A stretch of DNA of 62,935 bases from an uncultured Anaerolineae bacterium (GTDB lineage: Bacteria; Chloroflexota; Anaerolineae; Aggregatilineales; Phototrophicaceae). A program made the position numbers and the translations under genes. The DNA lies in assembly GCA_937944445.1 (NCBI GenBank), contig CALDYP010000019.1, positions 1-62,935 on the forward strand, in the 5' to 3' direction. Positions 9,260 through 19,091 of this stretch are shown here, in pieces. The notes under the pieces were generated by a model. The model was not told where the DNA came from. It saw only the letters and a list, made by a program, of their open reading frames with translations, and did no database searches. Positions within the stretch are counted from its first letter, which is position 1. The number at the start of each line of letters is the position of its first letter.

Positions 9260-11719
9260 CTAGACGCCGAGGCGGTTGCGCCGCAGGAGTTCGCCGCGCG
9301 TCTGGTTCGTCGTCACCGTGTGGCCGTCCAGCGGCAGGATGCGCTCGTGGATCGCGTCGAGGATCCAGCTCGCTTGCGGGAAGAAGGCTTCTTCCAGCTC
9401 GGCCGGCGGGGTGATCCAGTTGCGCGCGCCGACCACGACCGGGGGCGCGTCCAGCGCGTCGAAGGCCAACTGCGCGATGTTGGAGGCCATCGTGTGCAGG
9501 AACGAGCCGCGCTCACACGCATCCGACGCGAGCAGCACGCGCCCCGTCTTCTTGACGGAGGCCACAATCGGCTCGTAGTTCAGCGGGTTGATGAAGCGCG
9601 CGTCGATCACCTCAGCGCTCAAGCCGTAGCGCGCGCGCAGCAGCTCGGCGGCCTCCAACGCGCGGTAGAGCGTGGCCCCCACCGTGACGAGGGTGAGGTC
9701 TGACCCGGCACGGCGCACGACTGGCTCGCCTAGCGGCACTTCATAGTATTCAATCGGCACGCCGCCCGCCGCCAGCGTCTCCGGCTCGCTGTAGAGGCGC
9801 TGGCTCTCGAAGAAGACGACAGGGTCTGTGCCGCGCAGCGCGAGGTTGAGCATCCCCTTGGCGTCGTAGGGCGTGGCGGGGAACATCACCTGCAAGCCGG
9901 GGATGTGCGCCACGATGGACGACCAATCCTGCGAGTGCTGCGCGCCGTACTTGCTGCCGACCGAGACGCGCAGCACGAGCGGCATTTGCAGCACGCCCGC
10001 CGACATCGCCTGCCACTTGGCCATCTGGTTGAAGATCTCGTCGCCTGCCCGCCCCATGAAGTCGCAATACATGAGTTCCGCCACGACGCGCCCGCCGCTC
10101 AGCGCGTAGCCGACCGCCGTGCCGACGATGGCCGCCTCTGAGATGGGCGAGTTGAACAGGCGGTGATACGGCAGGCACTCGGTCAAGCCGCGATACACCC
10201 CGAACGCGCCGCCCCAATCGCGGTTTTCCTCGCCATAGGCGATCATCGTCGGATCCTCGTAGAAGCGGTGCATCATGGCCTCGTAGAGCGCCTCGGCGTA
10301 AGTCAGGCATTTGATCTTGGGCAGCGGGCTGCCCTGCGCGTCCAGACCGAAGCGGTGCTTGGCAAACGTGACGCTCAGGCGGCTCTGCTCGCGCGGGATA
10401 AGCACCTCCGGGGGGCGCTCGTCGAAGCGGTCGCGGCGTTGACGTGAGAACATGAAGCCGCCGATGACGTCGCGGGACGTGTCCACGCGCGGGGACTGCT
10501 CCAGCGAGACGGCCAGCGGCAGCAGCCGCACTAGGCGCGCGACGGTGGCCTGCTGCATCGCCTCGAGGGCGTCGCGGGTGGCGTGGCCGTTCTCGATGAG
10601 GTACTCGCGGTAGGCGATCAGCGCGTCTTGCTGCCGCCACAGGTCGATCTCGGCACGGTCGCGGTAAGACGAGGCATCTGAAGGCGAGTGCCCGCTGAAG
10701 CGGTACGTGACCGTGTCGAGCAGGACGGGGCCGCGCCCCTCGGCGATCAAGCGGCGCTTGCGCTCGATGGCGTCGGCGACCGCCAGCGGGTTGAAGCCGT
10801 CGACGCGCTCGGCGTGCATGGCCTCAGGGTTGACGCCCGCGCCGACCCGCGCCAGCACCCCCACGCCCATCGTCTCGCCGACGGGCTGGCCGCCCATGCC
10901 GTAGAAGTTGTTGATGAAGTTGAAGATGATCGGCAGGCCGCCCCCTAAGTCCGCGTCCCACAGCGTGCGGTATTGATCCATCGTGGCGAACATGAGCGCT
11001 TCCCACACCGGGCCGCAGCCCAACGAAGCGTCGCCGATGTTGGCGATCACCAGCCCGCCGCGCCGATTGACCCGCTTGAAGAGCGCCGCGCCGGTCGCAA
11101 TGTCGGCCGAGCCGCCCACGATGGCGTTGTTGGGCATCACACCGAAGGGCGGGAAGAAAGCGTGCATTGAGCCGCCCATCCCTTGATTGAAGCCGGTCGC
11201 CCGCCCGAAGATCTCGGCCAGCGTGCCGTAGATCACGTAGTTGATGGCGAGGTCTTGCACGCTTTCAGCGGGAACAGCCTCGACGACGCGCAGCGGCGCA
11301 CCGCCCATGTAGCCCTCCATGATGCGCTGCAAGTCATCCGCGCGGAGCTGGTGAATGGCCGAGAACGACTTGGCGAGGATTTCGCCGTGGCTGCGGTGCG
11401 AGCCGAAGATGAAGTCCTCGACGCTCAGGTGGTAGGCCATGCCGACCGCGGCGGATTCCTGCCCGATGGAGAGGTGGGCCGGGCCGCGGTGGTTGTATTC
11501 GATGCCCTCGTAGACGCCCTCTTTCTTGATACGGTCGAGCAGCGTCTCAAACTCGCGGATGAGCACCATATCCCGGTAGATGCGGACGAGGTTCTCGCGC
11601 CCGTACTTGGCCGCCTCGGCGGCGGGGTCGCTCTGGTAGGCGTTGAGTGGGATGCTCGGCGGCTGGATGACTGCGGCGCGGCGGGCTTCAGTGGGGTCAA
11701 TGATGATCGACTTGGGCAT
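9260..11719 (-). CDS. 2-oxoacid dehydrogenase E1, fused alpha-beta subunits
   Basis: Thiamine-diphosphate-dependent E1 that decarboxylates a 2-oxo acid (or cleaves an alpha-hydroxyketone) and passes the acyl group to lipoylated E2. The 819-aa chain joins an alpha-type half (about 30-430) to a beta-type half (about 465-800). The alpha half has [11 protein letters not shown], the phosphorylation-loop-like [15 protein letters not shown] and a TPP motif, [16 protein letters not shown] ... [10 protein letters not shown], that is longer than usual. The beta half has [33 protein letters not shown] and [19 protein letters not shown]. The substrate is unknown; pyruvate, branched oxoacids and acetoin-like compounds are all possible. 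The ATG at 11719 has GAGGAA 11 nt upstream. It is the last gene of the eight-gene array. Confidence 0.88.
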   Translation of the reverse strand: MPKSIIIDPTEARRAAVIQPPSIPLNAYQSDPAAEAAKYGRENLVRIYRDMVLIREFETLLDRIKKEGVYEGIEYNHRGPAHLSIGQESAAVGMAYHLSVEDFIFGSHRSHGEILAKSFSAIHQLRADDLQRIMEGYMGGAPLRVVEAVPAESVQDLAINYVIYGTLAEIFGRATGFNQGMGGSMHAFFPPFGVMPNNAIVGGSADIATGAALFKRVNRRGGLVIANIGDASLGCGPVWEALMFATMDQYRTLWDADLGGGLPIIFNFINNFYGMGGQPVGETMGVGVLARVGAGVNPEAMHAERVDGFNPLAVADAIERKRRLIAEGRGPVLLDTVTYRFSGHSPSDASSYRDRAEIDLWRQQDALIAYREYLIENGHATRDALEAMQQATVARLVRLLPLAVSLEQSPRVDTSRDVIGGFMFSRQRRDRFDERPPEVLIPREQSRLSVTFAKHRFGLDAQGSPLPKIKCLTYAEALYEAMMHRFYEDPTMIAYGEENRDWGGAFGVYRGLTECLPYHRLFNSPISEAAIVGTAVGYALSGGRVVAELMYCDFMGRAGDEIFNQMAKWQAMSAGVLQMPLVLRVSVGSKYGAQHSQDWSSIVAHIPGLQVMFPATPYDAKGMLNLALRGTDPVVFFESQRLYSEPETLAAGGVPIEYYEVPLGEPVVRRAGSDLTLVTVGATLYRALEAAELLRARYGLSAEVIDARFINPLNYEPIVASVKKTGRVLLASDACERGSFLHTMASNIAQLAFDALDAPPVVVGARNWITPPAELEEAFFPQASWILDAIHERILPLDGHTVTTNQTRGELLRRNRLGV

Positions 11720-11755
11720 AGTAGATGCGTTCCTCAATGGTGATGGTTCACGTTG

Positions 11756-11810
11756 GGCACTGCGGACAGCACAGGTGCTGCGGACAGCACAGGTGCTGTC
11801 CCTACTACGG
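11756..11810. repeat. Tandem R1-like palindromes between E1 and E3 genes
   Basis: Two head-to-tail copies of CAGCACAGGTGCTG, each preceded by GCGGA, are followed by TCCCTAC. The arms CAGCAC/GTGCTG are self-complementary. The copies sit between the dihydrolipoamide dehydrogenase and E1 genes, so they would be transcribed as mRNA hairpins inside the operon. Confidence 0.75.
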
Positions 11811-13166
11811 TCACAAATTCACCTCAAACAGCGTGTCGCGGATGATCTCGGCGACGGTGGGATGCGCAAAGACGACCTGCTGCGCGTCCTCTAGGCGGAA
11901 CTCGTCCTCAAGCATGGTGGCCGCGCCGAAGATCTGTTCTGAGCAGGTCGCGCCGATCATGTGGACGCCGAGCAGGGCGCGTGTGTCGGCGTCCACCACC
12001 ACCTTGCACAGCCCGCGCCGCCCCTCGTTCTCGGTCATGAAGCGGCCATTGGCGTTGAAGGGCAGGCGCGCCGTCTTGACGTTCAGCCCCTGCGCTTTGG
12101 CCGCCTGCTCGGTGAGGCCGACCGAGGCGATCTCCGGGTAGGTGTAGACCGCAGTCGGCACATGCGCCAGACGGAAGCGATCCTTGCGCCCGGCGATGGT
12201 GGCCGCGGCCACCTCCGCCATGCGGGCGGCGCTGTGCGCCCACATCGAGAGGCCGGTCACGTCGCCCACCGCGTAGACGTTGGGGACGTTCGTCCGCATC
12301 TGCTCGTCCACGCGCACGCCGGCCTCGCTGTAGTCGAGATCGAGGCGCTCGAAGCCCAGCCCGTCCACGTTGGGGCGGCGCTCGAGGCTGATGAGCACGA
12401 CGTCCGCGGGCAAGCTGAAGCTGCCGTCCGGCTTGCGGCACTGCACGGCTTTGGGCGTGATGGCCACGGCCTGCGTGTTCAGGTGCAGGGTGATGTCCTG
12501 CGCGGCCAGCTCTTGCGCCAGCATCGCGGTGAGTTCAGCGTCCAGCGTCGGCAAGAGCTGCGCCCCGGCCTCTACCACGTGGACGTTAACCCCCACCAGC
12601 CCGAAGATGGTCGCCACGCCCAGCGCAACCGCCCCGCCGCCGATGACCACCATGTGCTTAGGCAGCTTCTCAAGGCTCAAGATCGTGTGGGGCGTGTAAA
12701 TGTGCGGCAGGTCAACGCCGGGCAGATTGGGGACGTGCGGGCTGGCCCCCGTGGCGAGGATCAGGTGCTGCCCGCGGTAACGCACCCCGTCTACCTCCAC
12801 CGTCTGCCGATCCAGCGCCTGCGCCGTGCCGTTGAGAACGGTCACGCTGCGGCGGTTCATCTGATAGGCGACGCCGTCCCGCAGGTTGGCGACGACGCTC
12901 GCCTTGCGCTGCTGCGCCGCCGCCCAGTTGAAGCGCGCCGACCGGATCTCCACGCCGTACTTGCTGGCGCTGAGCGCCAACGTGTAGAGCTTGGCCGCGT
13001 GCAGCAGCGCCTTCGTCGGGATGCAGCCTCGGTTCAGGCACACGCCGCCCAACTGCTCGCGCTCGACCAGCAGGACGCGGAAGCCGCGCGCCCCCAGCCG
13101 ATCCGCCGCCACGTAGCCGCCCGGCCCGCCCCCGATGATGATCACGTCGTAGTCTGTTTGTGTCAT
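11811..13166 (-). CDS. lpdA: Dihydrolipoamide dehydrogenase (E3)
   Basis: FAD/NAD flavoprotein that reoxidises dihydrolipoyl groups of E2. FAD-binding GGGPGGY is at about residues 12-18, the redox pair is C43/C48 in [16 protein letters not shown], the NAD motif is [12 protein letters not shown], the second FAD motif is VYAVGDVTG, and the C-terminal HPTVAEII supplies the catalytic His. The 451-aa length is normal. I place the start at 13166 because GAAGGAC lies 6-7 nt upstream; an in-frame upstream extension would run back into the R1 repeat. It lies between E2 and E1 genes, so it is probably the dedicated E3 of this complex. Confidence 0.94.
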   Translation of the reverse strand: MTQTDYDVIIIGGGPGGYVAADRLGARGFRVLLVEREQLGGVCLNRGCIPTKALLHAAKLYTLALSASKYGVEIRSARFNWAAAQQRKASVVANLRDGVAYQMNRRSVTVLNGTAQALDRQTVEVDGVRYRGQHLILATGASPHVPNLPGVDLPHIYTPHTILSLEKLPKHMVVIGGGAVALGVATIFGLVGVNVHVVEAGAQLLPTLDAELTAMLAQELAAQDITLHLNTQAVAITPKAVQCRKPDGSFSLPADVVLISLERRPNVDGLGFERLDLDYSEAGVRVDEQMRTNVPNVYAVGDVTGLSMWAHSAARMAEVAAATIAGRKDRFRLAHVPTAVYTYPEIASVGLTEQAAKAQGLNVKTARLPFNANGRFMTENEGRRGLCKVVVDADTRALLGVHMIGATCSEQIFGAATMLEDEFRLEDAQQVVFAHPTVAEIIRDTLFEVNL

Positions 13167-13194
13167 GAATTGTCCTTCTTCGTTGGTGTGTTGA

Positions 13195-13219
13195 CGGGCA
13201 GGGCAGGCCCTGTCCCTAC
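13195..13219. repeat. R1 repeat forming the E2 stop codon
   Basis: On the minus strand TAGGGACAGGGCCTGCCCTG begins with the TAG stop of the E2 gene. It is a clean palindrome copy. The E3 start is about 29 nt further on, so the hairpin sits between E2 and E3 in the mRNA. Confidence 0.85.
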
Positions 13220-14595
13220 AAGGCCAGCAGCAAGTCGATCTGCGCGATGGCGGTCGCAAGGTCGCGCAGGAAGCGCGCGCCGGGCGCGCCGTCCACCACC
13301 TGATGATCGACCGTCAGCGAGAGGCCGAGGTGCGGGATGTGCTGCACGTCGCCCTCGACTATGACGGGTTTCAAGTTGACGTTCCCCACGCCGAGGATGG
13401 CGACCTGCGGCGGGTTGATGACCGGCGTGAAGCTCTCCACGCCAAAGCTGCCCAAGTTGCTGACGGTGAACGTGCCGCCCTGCATCTCGTCGGGCGTGAG
13501 CTTGCCGCTCTGCGCCCGGTCGGCCAGCGCGGCGGCGGCATCAGCCAGCGCTTTCAGGCTCAGGGTGTGCGCGTCGTGGATGACGGGCACGAGCAGGCCG
13601 CGCGGCGTGTCCACTGCCATGCCGAGGTGCACGCGCCGATGCTGGGCAATTTCGCCCGCCTGCCAGTCGAGCGTGGCGTTCAGGTCGGGGTGGTTGGGCA
13701 GCGTGCGCGCGACGGCGAACAGCAGCAAGTCGTTGATCGTCACGCCTCGCAGGCCAAGCGGCTCTGGGCTGGTTTTGAAGCGCTGGCGCAGGGCTTGCAG
13801 CGCGCGCGCGTCCGCGCTGGCGTTGAGCGTGAGCTGGGCGCTGTTGAGCAGCGAGGCGCGCATCCGCTCAGCCGTCACCTTACGGACGCCCCGCAGCGGG
13901 ATGATCGTCACGTCGTCGCGGGGGGCGGCGGGCGCAGGCGTCGGCTCAGGTTCCACAGGGGCAGCGACAGGTTCCACGACGGGCAGCGGCGCAGGGATGA
14001 GGTCGCGCGCGGTGACGCGCCCGCCGATGCCGCTGCCCTCTGGCGGGGCTTGCAGCGTCGGATCGGTCAGCAAGGCGCGCGCTAGAGGCGTGGCTGGGGC
14101 TGCGCCCGCCGCGGCCAGCACGTCGCGCTCGATCACGCGCCCCTCTGGTCCTGTTCCGCGCAGCGTGGTTGGGTCGATCCCCTTTTGAGCGGCCAACGCG
14201 CGGGCGCGCGGCGACACGCCGACGGGTTCCCCGTTGAAGGCGGGGCGCGGCGCAGCGGCAGGCGGGGGCGTCGGCACGACGGCAGGCGGGGACGTCGGCA
14301 CGGGGGGCGGCGCAGCGCTCACCAGCGGGGCCGTCGCGGGCGCATCCACTGCCTCGCCCGCCTCGCCGACCATCGCGATCTGCGTCATGACCGGAACAGT
14401 GTCGCCCTCTTGGTAGAACGTCTCCAAGAGGACGCCGCTCACGCTGCTCTCGACGGTCATCACGGCTTTGTCCGTCTCGACCTCGCACAGCACATCGCCG
14501 ACCTGCACGCGCTCGCCGACGCGCTTCAGCCAGCGCGCCAGCAGCACTTGTTCCACGGTGTTGCCCTGCTTGGGCATGATGATCGGGGTGGGCAC
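13216..14595 (-). CDS. 2-oxoacid dehydrogenase E2 (dihydrolipoamide acyltransferase)
   Basis: Core acyltransferase of the complex, 459 aa. The lipoyl domain covers residues 1-75 with the lipoylated Lys at K43 ([12 protein letters not shown]). A Pro/Ala linker leads to a peripheral-subunit-binding domain (about 125-162, [16 protein letters not shown]). A second, poorer copy follows at about 168-205 ([20 protein letters not shown]), then another linker and the catalytic domain, with H431 in [14 protein letters not shown]. The second binding-domain-like unit is unusual. Translation starts at GTG with GAGGT about 7 nt upstream, 9 nt after the mutarotase stop, so the complex is almost certainly co-transcribed with the sugar genes. 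Confidence 0.9.
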   Translation of the reverse strand: MPTPIIMPKQGNTVEQVLLARWLKRVGERVQVGDVLCEVETDKAVMTVESSVSGVLLETFYQEGDTVPVMTQIAMVGEAGEAVDAPATAPLVSAAPPPVPTSPPAVVPTPPPAAAPRPAFNGEPVGVSPRARALAAQKGIDPTTLRGTGPEGRVIERDVLAAAGAAPATPLARALLTDPTLQAPPEGSGIGGRVTARDLIPAPLPVVEPVAAPVEPEPTPAPAAPRDDVTIIPLRGVRKVTAERMRASLLNSAQLTLNASADARALQALRQRFKTSPEPLGLRGVTINDLLLFAVARTLPNHPDLNATLDWQAGEIAQHRRVHLGMAVDTPRGLLVPVIHDAHTLSLKALADAAAALADRAQSGKLTPDEMQGGTFTVSNLGSFGVESFTPVINPPQVAILGVGNVNLKPVIVEGDVQHIPHLGLSLTVDHQVVDGAPGARFLRDLATAIAQIDLLLAL

Positions 14596-14604
14596 GGCGT
14601 TACC

Positions 14605-15030
14605 TCAGGCAGTGGGCGGCTGCACGACGCCGATCGTCAGCAGCAGGTTGGCGTAGGTGCGCTGCTCGCCGGTGGCGATGACGAGCGACACATCCGAGCC
14701 ACGCGCTAGATCGTAGAACGGGAAGCGCGTGTGTTTCTCAAAGGGCACGTCGGGCAGCATCGCCTTGAACTCAGCGTGGATGGGCGGCTCGGAGCCGTCA
14801 TCGCGCACCATGACGTGGGCCGTCTCAATCGGGATGGCGCTGATGAGCGCCTCCAGCACCTGCGTCACGGTGACGAGGCCGGGCATCAAGTTGAGGTAGA
14901 CGCGCTTCGCAGCGGGGTTGGCGCGGGTGATGAACGGGTAGTTGCCGTCGGCGATCAGCACGCCGCTGCCGTGGCCAGACGCGCCGAGCGCGCCCAAGAT
15001 TTCAGGGTGCAGCAGTTTGGTTGTGAGCAT
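14605..15030 (-). CDS. RbsD/FucU family sugar mutarotase
   Basis: 141-aa protein of the RbsD/FucU fold, which interconverts pyranose, furanose or anomeric forms of monosaccharides. Matches are LHPEILGALGASGHGSGVLIADGNYP near the N terminus with the catalytic-type His of SGHG, then RVYLNLMPGLVTVTQVLEAL and the C-terminal ANLLLTIGV. It looks closer to FucU-like proteins (PFEKHTRFPFYDLA) than to RbsD, but this is a judgement by eye. AAGGAGA lies 9 nt before the ATG at 15030. Its place next to an FGGY kinase and importer implies it equilibrates the imported sugar. Confidence 0.85.
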   Translation of the reverse strand: MLTTKLLHPEILGALGASGHGSGVLIADGNYPFITRANPAAKRVYLNLMPGLVTVTQVLEALISAIPIETAHVMVRDDGSEPPIHAEFKAMLPDVPFEKHTRFPFYDLARGSDVSLVIATGEQRTYANLLLTIGVVQPPTA

Positions 15031-15056
15031 GGTCAAGGTCTCCTTGTTGTAGTGTG

Positions 15057-15082
15057 GGGGGCATGACACGCCATGCCCCTAC
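15057..15082. repeat. R1 repeat forming the FGGY kinase stop codon
   Basis: On the minus strand TAGGGGCATGGCGTGTCATG starts with the kinase's TAG stop and continues into CCCCCC. The arms GGGGCATG/CATGCCCC pair. This is the second stop in the same operon supplied by an R1 repeat. Confidence 0.8.
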
Positions 15083-16605
15083 AGCGCGGCCAGCGTCTCA
15101 TACACGGGAACCAGCGCCTGATAGGCCGCCTCGAACGCCCGATAGAGCGCGTCATAGCGCGGGCGATGAGCGGCGTCGGGGGCGATCACGTCGGCGACGG
15201 GGTTCATCTGCGCGGCGACGCTGAAATCAGGGTACAGCCCGACGCCCACCCCGCCGATGACCGCCGCGCCCATGCTGGTGGCCTCCTCCAAGATGGCCAG
15301 CCGATGCAGCGGCACGCCGTAGACGTCGGCCATGATGCCCGCCCACAGGCGGCTGCTCGTCCCGCCGCCGATCACGCGGATGGCGTCCACTGCGCCAGCC
15401 TGCGCCGTGAGCGCCTCCAAGATCACGCGCAGGTTGAAGGCCACGCCCTCCATGACGGCGCGCAGCATGTCCGCGTGGGTGTGGCGGATCGTCAAGCCGA
15501 GGAACGCGGCGCGGGCGTTGGGGTTCCAGCGCGGGGCGCGCTCGCCCAACAGATAGGGCAGGAAGAGCAGCCCGTTGGCCCCTGCGGGCGAGCCTTCCGC
15601 GACGGTGTTCATCAGCGCGTAGGGGCTGACCCCCAACGCCTGCGCGGCCTGCCGCTCCAGCCCGGCTAGTTGGTCGCGCGCCCACTGGTAGGACGCCCCC
15701 GCCGCCTGCATCGTCCCCATCGGGATGAAGAGGCCGGGCACGACGTGGCCAAAGGTGAAGGTGCGCTCCGTCGGGTCGTAGACGGGGGCCGTCGTCGCGT
15801 TGGCGATCCACGCCGATGAGCCGACGTAGCTGTACGTCACGCCCGCGCTGACCGACCCCGCGCCGACCGAGGCGCACGCCCCGTCGCCGCCGCCGGCCAC
15901 CACCGGCGTCCCCGCGGGCACGCCCATCTCTTCCGCCGCGCGCGCCAGCACCCCGCCGACCACGTCCACCGAGCGCACCAGCCGCGGCAGCTTGGCGCTG
16001 TCCAGCTCAGCCGCCTCTAAGATGCGCCCCGACCACTCGCCGCGCTCAAGGTCGTAGAGGTTCATGCCGCTGGCGTCGGACGGCTCGGTGACGAACTCGC
16101 CGGTCAGGCGGGCGATGATCGCGTCTTTGGCGTGGGTGAACTTGTGCGCTGCAGCGAAGATATCGGGCTGATGGTCGCGGATCCACAGGATCTTGGGCAG
16201 CGAGTAGGCCACGCTCAGGCGGTGGCCAGTGAGGCGGTAGACGTCGGACGGGGGGATGCGCTCGCTCAGACGGCGGGTCTGCTCCACCGCGCGCTGATCC
16301 GCCCAGATGATCGCCGAGCGCAGCGGCGTTCCGTCTGCTTTGAGCGCCACCACCCCCTGCATCTGCCCGCTGAAGGCGACACAGGCCACCTCCTCCGGGC
16401 GGGCAGCGGTGCGCATCAGCAGCTCACGCGTGGAGCCACACACCGCCCGCCACCAGTCTTCAGGGTTCTGCTCCGCCCAGCCGGTGTGGGTGTACTCGGT
16501 CGGGTAGGCGTGGAAGGCGCTGCCGACTAGCTGACCGTCACGGTCGTAGAGCGTGGCCTTGTTGCCAGTTGTGCCCAGATCGTGGGCGAGGATGAACTGC
16601 TTCAT
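15079..16605 (-). CDS. FGGY-family carbohydrate kinase, xylulokinase-like
   Basis: ATP-dependent sugar kinase of 508 aa. The N-terminal FGGY domain begins with the phosphate motif HDLGTTGNKATLYD and has GWAEQNPEDWW, AFSGQMQGVVALKADG and IIWADQRA (catalytic-type Asp). The C-terminal domain has GAGSVSAGVTYSYVGSSAWIA, LPYLLGERAPRWNPNARAAFLGL and the adenosine loop VIGGGTSSRLW. The WAEQ, FSGQMQG and GERAP patterns favour xylulokinase, but FGGY kinases vary widely in substrate. It lies between the importer and mutarotase genes, so the substrate should be the imported sugar or its ketose form. Confidence 0.88.
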   Translation of the reverse strand: MKQFILAHDLGTTGNKATLYDRDGQLVGSAFHAYPTEYTHTGWAEQNPEDWWRAVCGSTRELLMRTAARPEEVACVAFSGQMQGVVALKADGTPLRSAIIWADQRAVEQTRRLSERIPPSDVYRLTGHRLSVAYSLPKILWIRDHQPDIFAAAHKFTHAKDAIIARLTGEFVTEPSDASGMNLYDLERGEWSGRILEAAELDSAKLPRLVRSVDVVGGVLARAAEEMGVPAGTPVVAGGGDGACASVGAGSVSAGVTYSYVGSSAWIANATTAPVYDPTERTFTFGHVVPGLFIPMGTMQAAGASYQWARDQLAGLERQAAQALGVSPYALMNTVAEGSPAGANGLLFLPYLLGERAPRWNPNARAAFLGLTIRHTHADMLRAVMEGVAFNLRVILEALTAQAGAVDAIRVIGGGTSSRLWAGIMADVYGVPLHRLAILEEATSMGAAVIGGVGVGLYPDFSVAAQMNPVADVIAPDAAHRPRYDALYRAFEAAYQALVPVYETLAAL

Positions 16606-16651
16606 GCATAGCTCCTGTGTGCGGCCCCCATCATGGGCACAGCGCGGTGGC

Positions 16652-17680
16652 TTACCCCTTCACCGCGCCCACTAAAATCCCCTTGGCGATGTAGCGCTCC
16701 AAGAACAGCGCCATGATCGTAATCGGGGCGATCATCAGCACCACCAACACCGAGATGTTCCACCACTGCGGGCCGCGCGTGGCGTTCTGCGCCACGACGA
16801 GCATCGGCATCGTCTGCGTGTCGGCCCCCGTCAAGAAGAGCGCGAGGATGTACTCATTCCACGAGAAGACGAGCACGATCAAGAAGGTGGCGATCAAGCC
16901 GGGCGTGGAGAGCGGCAGGATGATCCGATAGAACACCTGATAGCGCGACGCGCCGTCGATGAAGGCGCTCTCCTCCAACTCAAACGGGATGCTGGCGAAG
17001 TAATCGCGCATGAACCAGATCACCAGCGGCAGGTTGATCGTCGTGTAGGTGATGACCAACGCGGCGTGGGTGTTGAGCAGCCCAAGCTGCTGATAGACGA
17101 GGTAGATCGGGATGACGACGGCCACCGGCGGCAGCATGCGCTGCGAGATGAGCCAGAAGGCGATGTCGTTGTTGGTCAGCGTGCCTTTGAAGCGCCGCCC
17201 GATGGTCTGAGCGATCAAGAAGAACAGCACGATCGCCGCCGCCACCGCCACCAGCGGCGGCACGCCCGCGATGACAGCGGCCAGCGCGCCAATCGCTAGC
17301 GCGAGGAACACGCCCACCAGCGCCGGCTTGGGGCGATACGTAAAGCGCGTCAGGCCATACGAGGCCAGCGACCCAATCACCAGCGAGACGAGCGCGCTCC
17401 AGATGCCGACGACGATCGTGTTGGTGTATGGCCGTGTGACCGTCACGCCTTGATCGAACAGGATGTACTCCCATGCGTGCAGCGAGGGTTGAAAGTCCAC
17501 AAACGGCAGGTACTTGGGGCCTTGGCTGACGTCAATCGGCAGCTTGAACGACGTGATCACCAGCCAATAGAGCGGAAACAGCACCACCACCGCCCAGAAG
17601 ATCAGCAGCGCGTAGGAGAAGATGCGCCACGCCGGCGAGGGCGCAAACGGGCTAGACGTGGCGAAGAAGCGTTTCATCAT
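16652..17680 (-). CDS. Sugar ABC transporter permease, MalG type, with inserted membrane pair
   Basis: Inner-membrane subunit of a carbohydrate importer. The EAA loop that contacts the ATPase is present (ELEESAFIDGASRYQVFYRIILPLSTPG). It is 342 aa, against about 275-290 for the family, because an extra hydrophobic hairpin of about 55 residues (about 115-170, ALVGVFLALAIGALAAVIAG and AAAIVLFFLIAQTIGRRF) sits between TM2 and the conserved ISQRMLPPVAVVIPIYL. AAGGAGG 7 nt upstream supports the start. No ATPase gene is nearby, so a shared MsmK/MalK-type ATPase elsewhere is assumed. Confidence 0.9.
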   Translation of the reverse strand: MMKRFFATSSPFAPSPAWRIFSYALLIFWAVVVLFPLYWLVITSFKLPIDVSQGPKYLPFVDFQPSLHAWEYILFDQGVTVTRPYTNTIVVGIWSALVSLVIGSLASYGLTRFTYRPKPALVGVFLALAIGALAAVIAGVPPLVAVAAAIVLFFLIAQTIGRRFKGTLTNNDIAFWLISQRMLPPVAVVIPIYLVYQQLGLLNTHAALVITYTTINLPLVIWFMRDYFASIPFELEESAFIDGASRYQVFYRIILPLSTPGLIATFLIVLVFSWNEYILALFLTGADTQTMPMLVVAQNATRGPQWWNISVLVVLMIAPITIMALFLERYIAKGILVGAVKG

Positions 17681-17700
17681 AGCGCGGCCTCCTTCAGAGC

Positions 17701-17742
17701 AGGCCTCACCCCCAAATCCCCTCTCCCGTGGAGAGGGGACTT
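17701..17742. repeat. R2 repeat in the permease intergenic gap
   Basis: A 42-nt hairpin element starting AGGCCTCACCCCCAAATCCC and containing CCCTCTC ... GAGAGGGG. Its reverse complement matches 41175-41216, inside the YfhO-like coding region, at 39 of 42 positions. It lies between the two permease genes of the first sugar operon. Confidence 0.85.
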
Positions 17743-17858
17743 AGGAGGCGTGGGTAGGGGTGAGCGCCCCACAAAATCTGCATGGTGAAGAGGGGGCTTG
17801 GGCAGGGCGGGCGCGGTCGTTGCAGTCATCAGGTGGCACATTGATTCCAGACCTCCCC

Positions 17859-19013
17859 TTAGACCCATTCCAACACGCGGCGGCGCACGCTGTTCATGAA
17901 CACCAGCGCGACGAACGTCACGACGATCAGCAGCAAATAAGAGAGCGCCGCGCTGCCGCCCCAATCGCCCGCGCGCCAGATGTTGTAAGCGTGCAAGCTG
18001 ACCGGCTCGGTGGCCGTGCCGGGGCCGCCGCGCGTCAGCACCTGCGGCATGTCGATGATCTTGAACGACTCGATGATGCGGATAAGGATGAGCGTCATGC
18101 TGACGGGCAGGATCTCCGGCAGGATGATGTGGAAGAACAGCTGCGCGCGGTTCGCCCCGTCAACCAGCGCAGCCTCGATCGTCTCGCGCGAGACGCCTTC
18201 CAGCGCCGCCAGCAGGATGATGAACATGAACGGCGTCCACTGCCACGTGTCGCCGATGACGACAGCCAGCCGCGCGCCCTCGGCTGTCTCGACCCAACTG
18301 AAGTTGCGCAGCCCCGCTAGCGCCCACAGCGGCGCGAGCGGCCCTTGCAGCGTGTCGGTCATCATGCGGAAGAGGAAGGCGATCCCAACCGGCGTGATCA
18401 TCATCGGCAGCAGGAAGACGATGCGAAAGAAGCGCTTGCCGGGCAGTTCCTGCGTCAGCAGCATGGCCAATCCCAGCCCCAGCAGGTATTGCAGCGTGAC
18501 CCCTGCGAACACGAAGATCATCGTGACGACCAGCGTGCCGGGCAGGCCGCGGCCGGTCAGCGTTCCTAGCAGCAGATAGGTGATGGCCGCGCCGAAGGCA
18601 ATCGCCACCAGCCGAACGGGGATCCCCGCCCATTTGAAGCGCGGGCTGCGGACGTAGTTGATGAGCATGAGCACCATGACGAGCACGACCGCGCCCAGCA
18701 CGAGCCAATGCTCTAGGTTGAACTCGGTAAAACGGCCCAAAAAGCGCCGCTGCTCACTGCCGCTGAGCAGGCGTTCGAAGTTGCGCAGGCCGATGAACTC
18801 GATGTTGAAGCCGCCGCGCACTAGTTGAATGCGCGAAACGGACAAATACAAGGACGCCAGCAGCGGGAACACCGCCAAGAAGAGCACGAGCAGCACCGAC
18901 GGCAGCAGGAAGACCATCCGCGCGACGTTGTCAGCTTGTAGGCGCATCAGCAGCGTGGGCTGTGGCGCGGGCAGGGCCTTCGCTTTGCTGGGGTCTTGTG
19001 CGTTAACCAGCAT
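17859..19013 (-). CDS. Sugar ABC transporter permease, MalF/UgpA type, with inserted membrane pair
   Basis: Partner permease of 384 aa. A first membrane helix at about 33-58 (MVFLLPSVLLVLFLAVFP) and the EAA loop TIEAALVDGANRAQLFFHIILPEILPV are conserved. Two extra hydrophobic segments at about 98-155 (WLVLGAVVLVMVLMLINYV and LVAIAFGAAITYLLLG) lie where other UgpA-type proteins have a short loop before TM2. The insertion parallels the one in the partner permease. GGAG lies about 6 nt before the ATG at 19013, which is preferred to the TTG-type upstream frame. Confidence 0.9.
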   Translation of the reverse strand: MLVNAQDPSKAKALPAPQPTLLMRLQADNVARMVFLLPSVLLVLFLAVFPLLASLYLSVSRIQLVRGGFNIEFIGLRNFERLLSGSEQRRFLGRFTEFNLEHWLVLGAVVLVMVLMLINYVRSPRFKWAGIPVRLVAIAFGAAITYLLLGTLTGRGLPGTLVVTMIFVFAGVTLQYLLGLGLAMLLTQELPGKRFFRIVFLLPMMITPVGIAFLFRMMTDTLQGPLAPLWALAGLRNFSWVETAEGARLAVVIGDTWQWTPFMFIILLAALEGVSRETIEAALVDGANRAQLFFHIILPEILPVSMTLILIRIIESFKIIDMPQVLTRGGPGTATEPVSLHAYNIWRAGDWGGSAALSYLLLIVVTFVALVFMNSVRRRVLEWV

Positions 19014-19091
19014 GTTGATCTCCGTGCAATCAGACGAGTGGTGGATCAAAAAAAGGGTGAGGCTTCCGCCCCACCCTGAACTATTGAACGG

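Noticed and set aside
11961..13364. 467-codon antisense frame over the E3 gene
   Set aside because: Fully covered by lpdA, which has all catalytic motifs.
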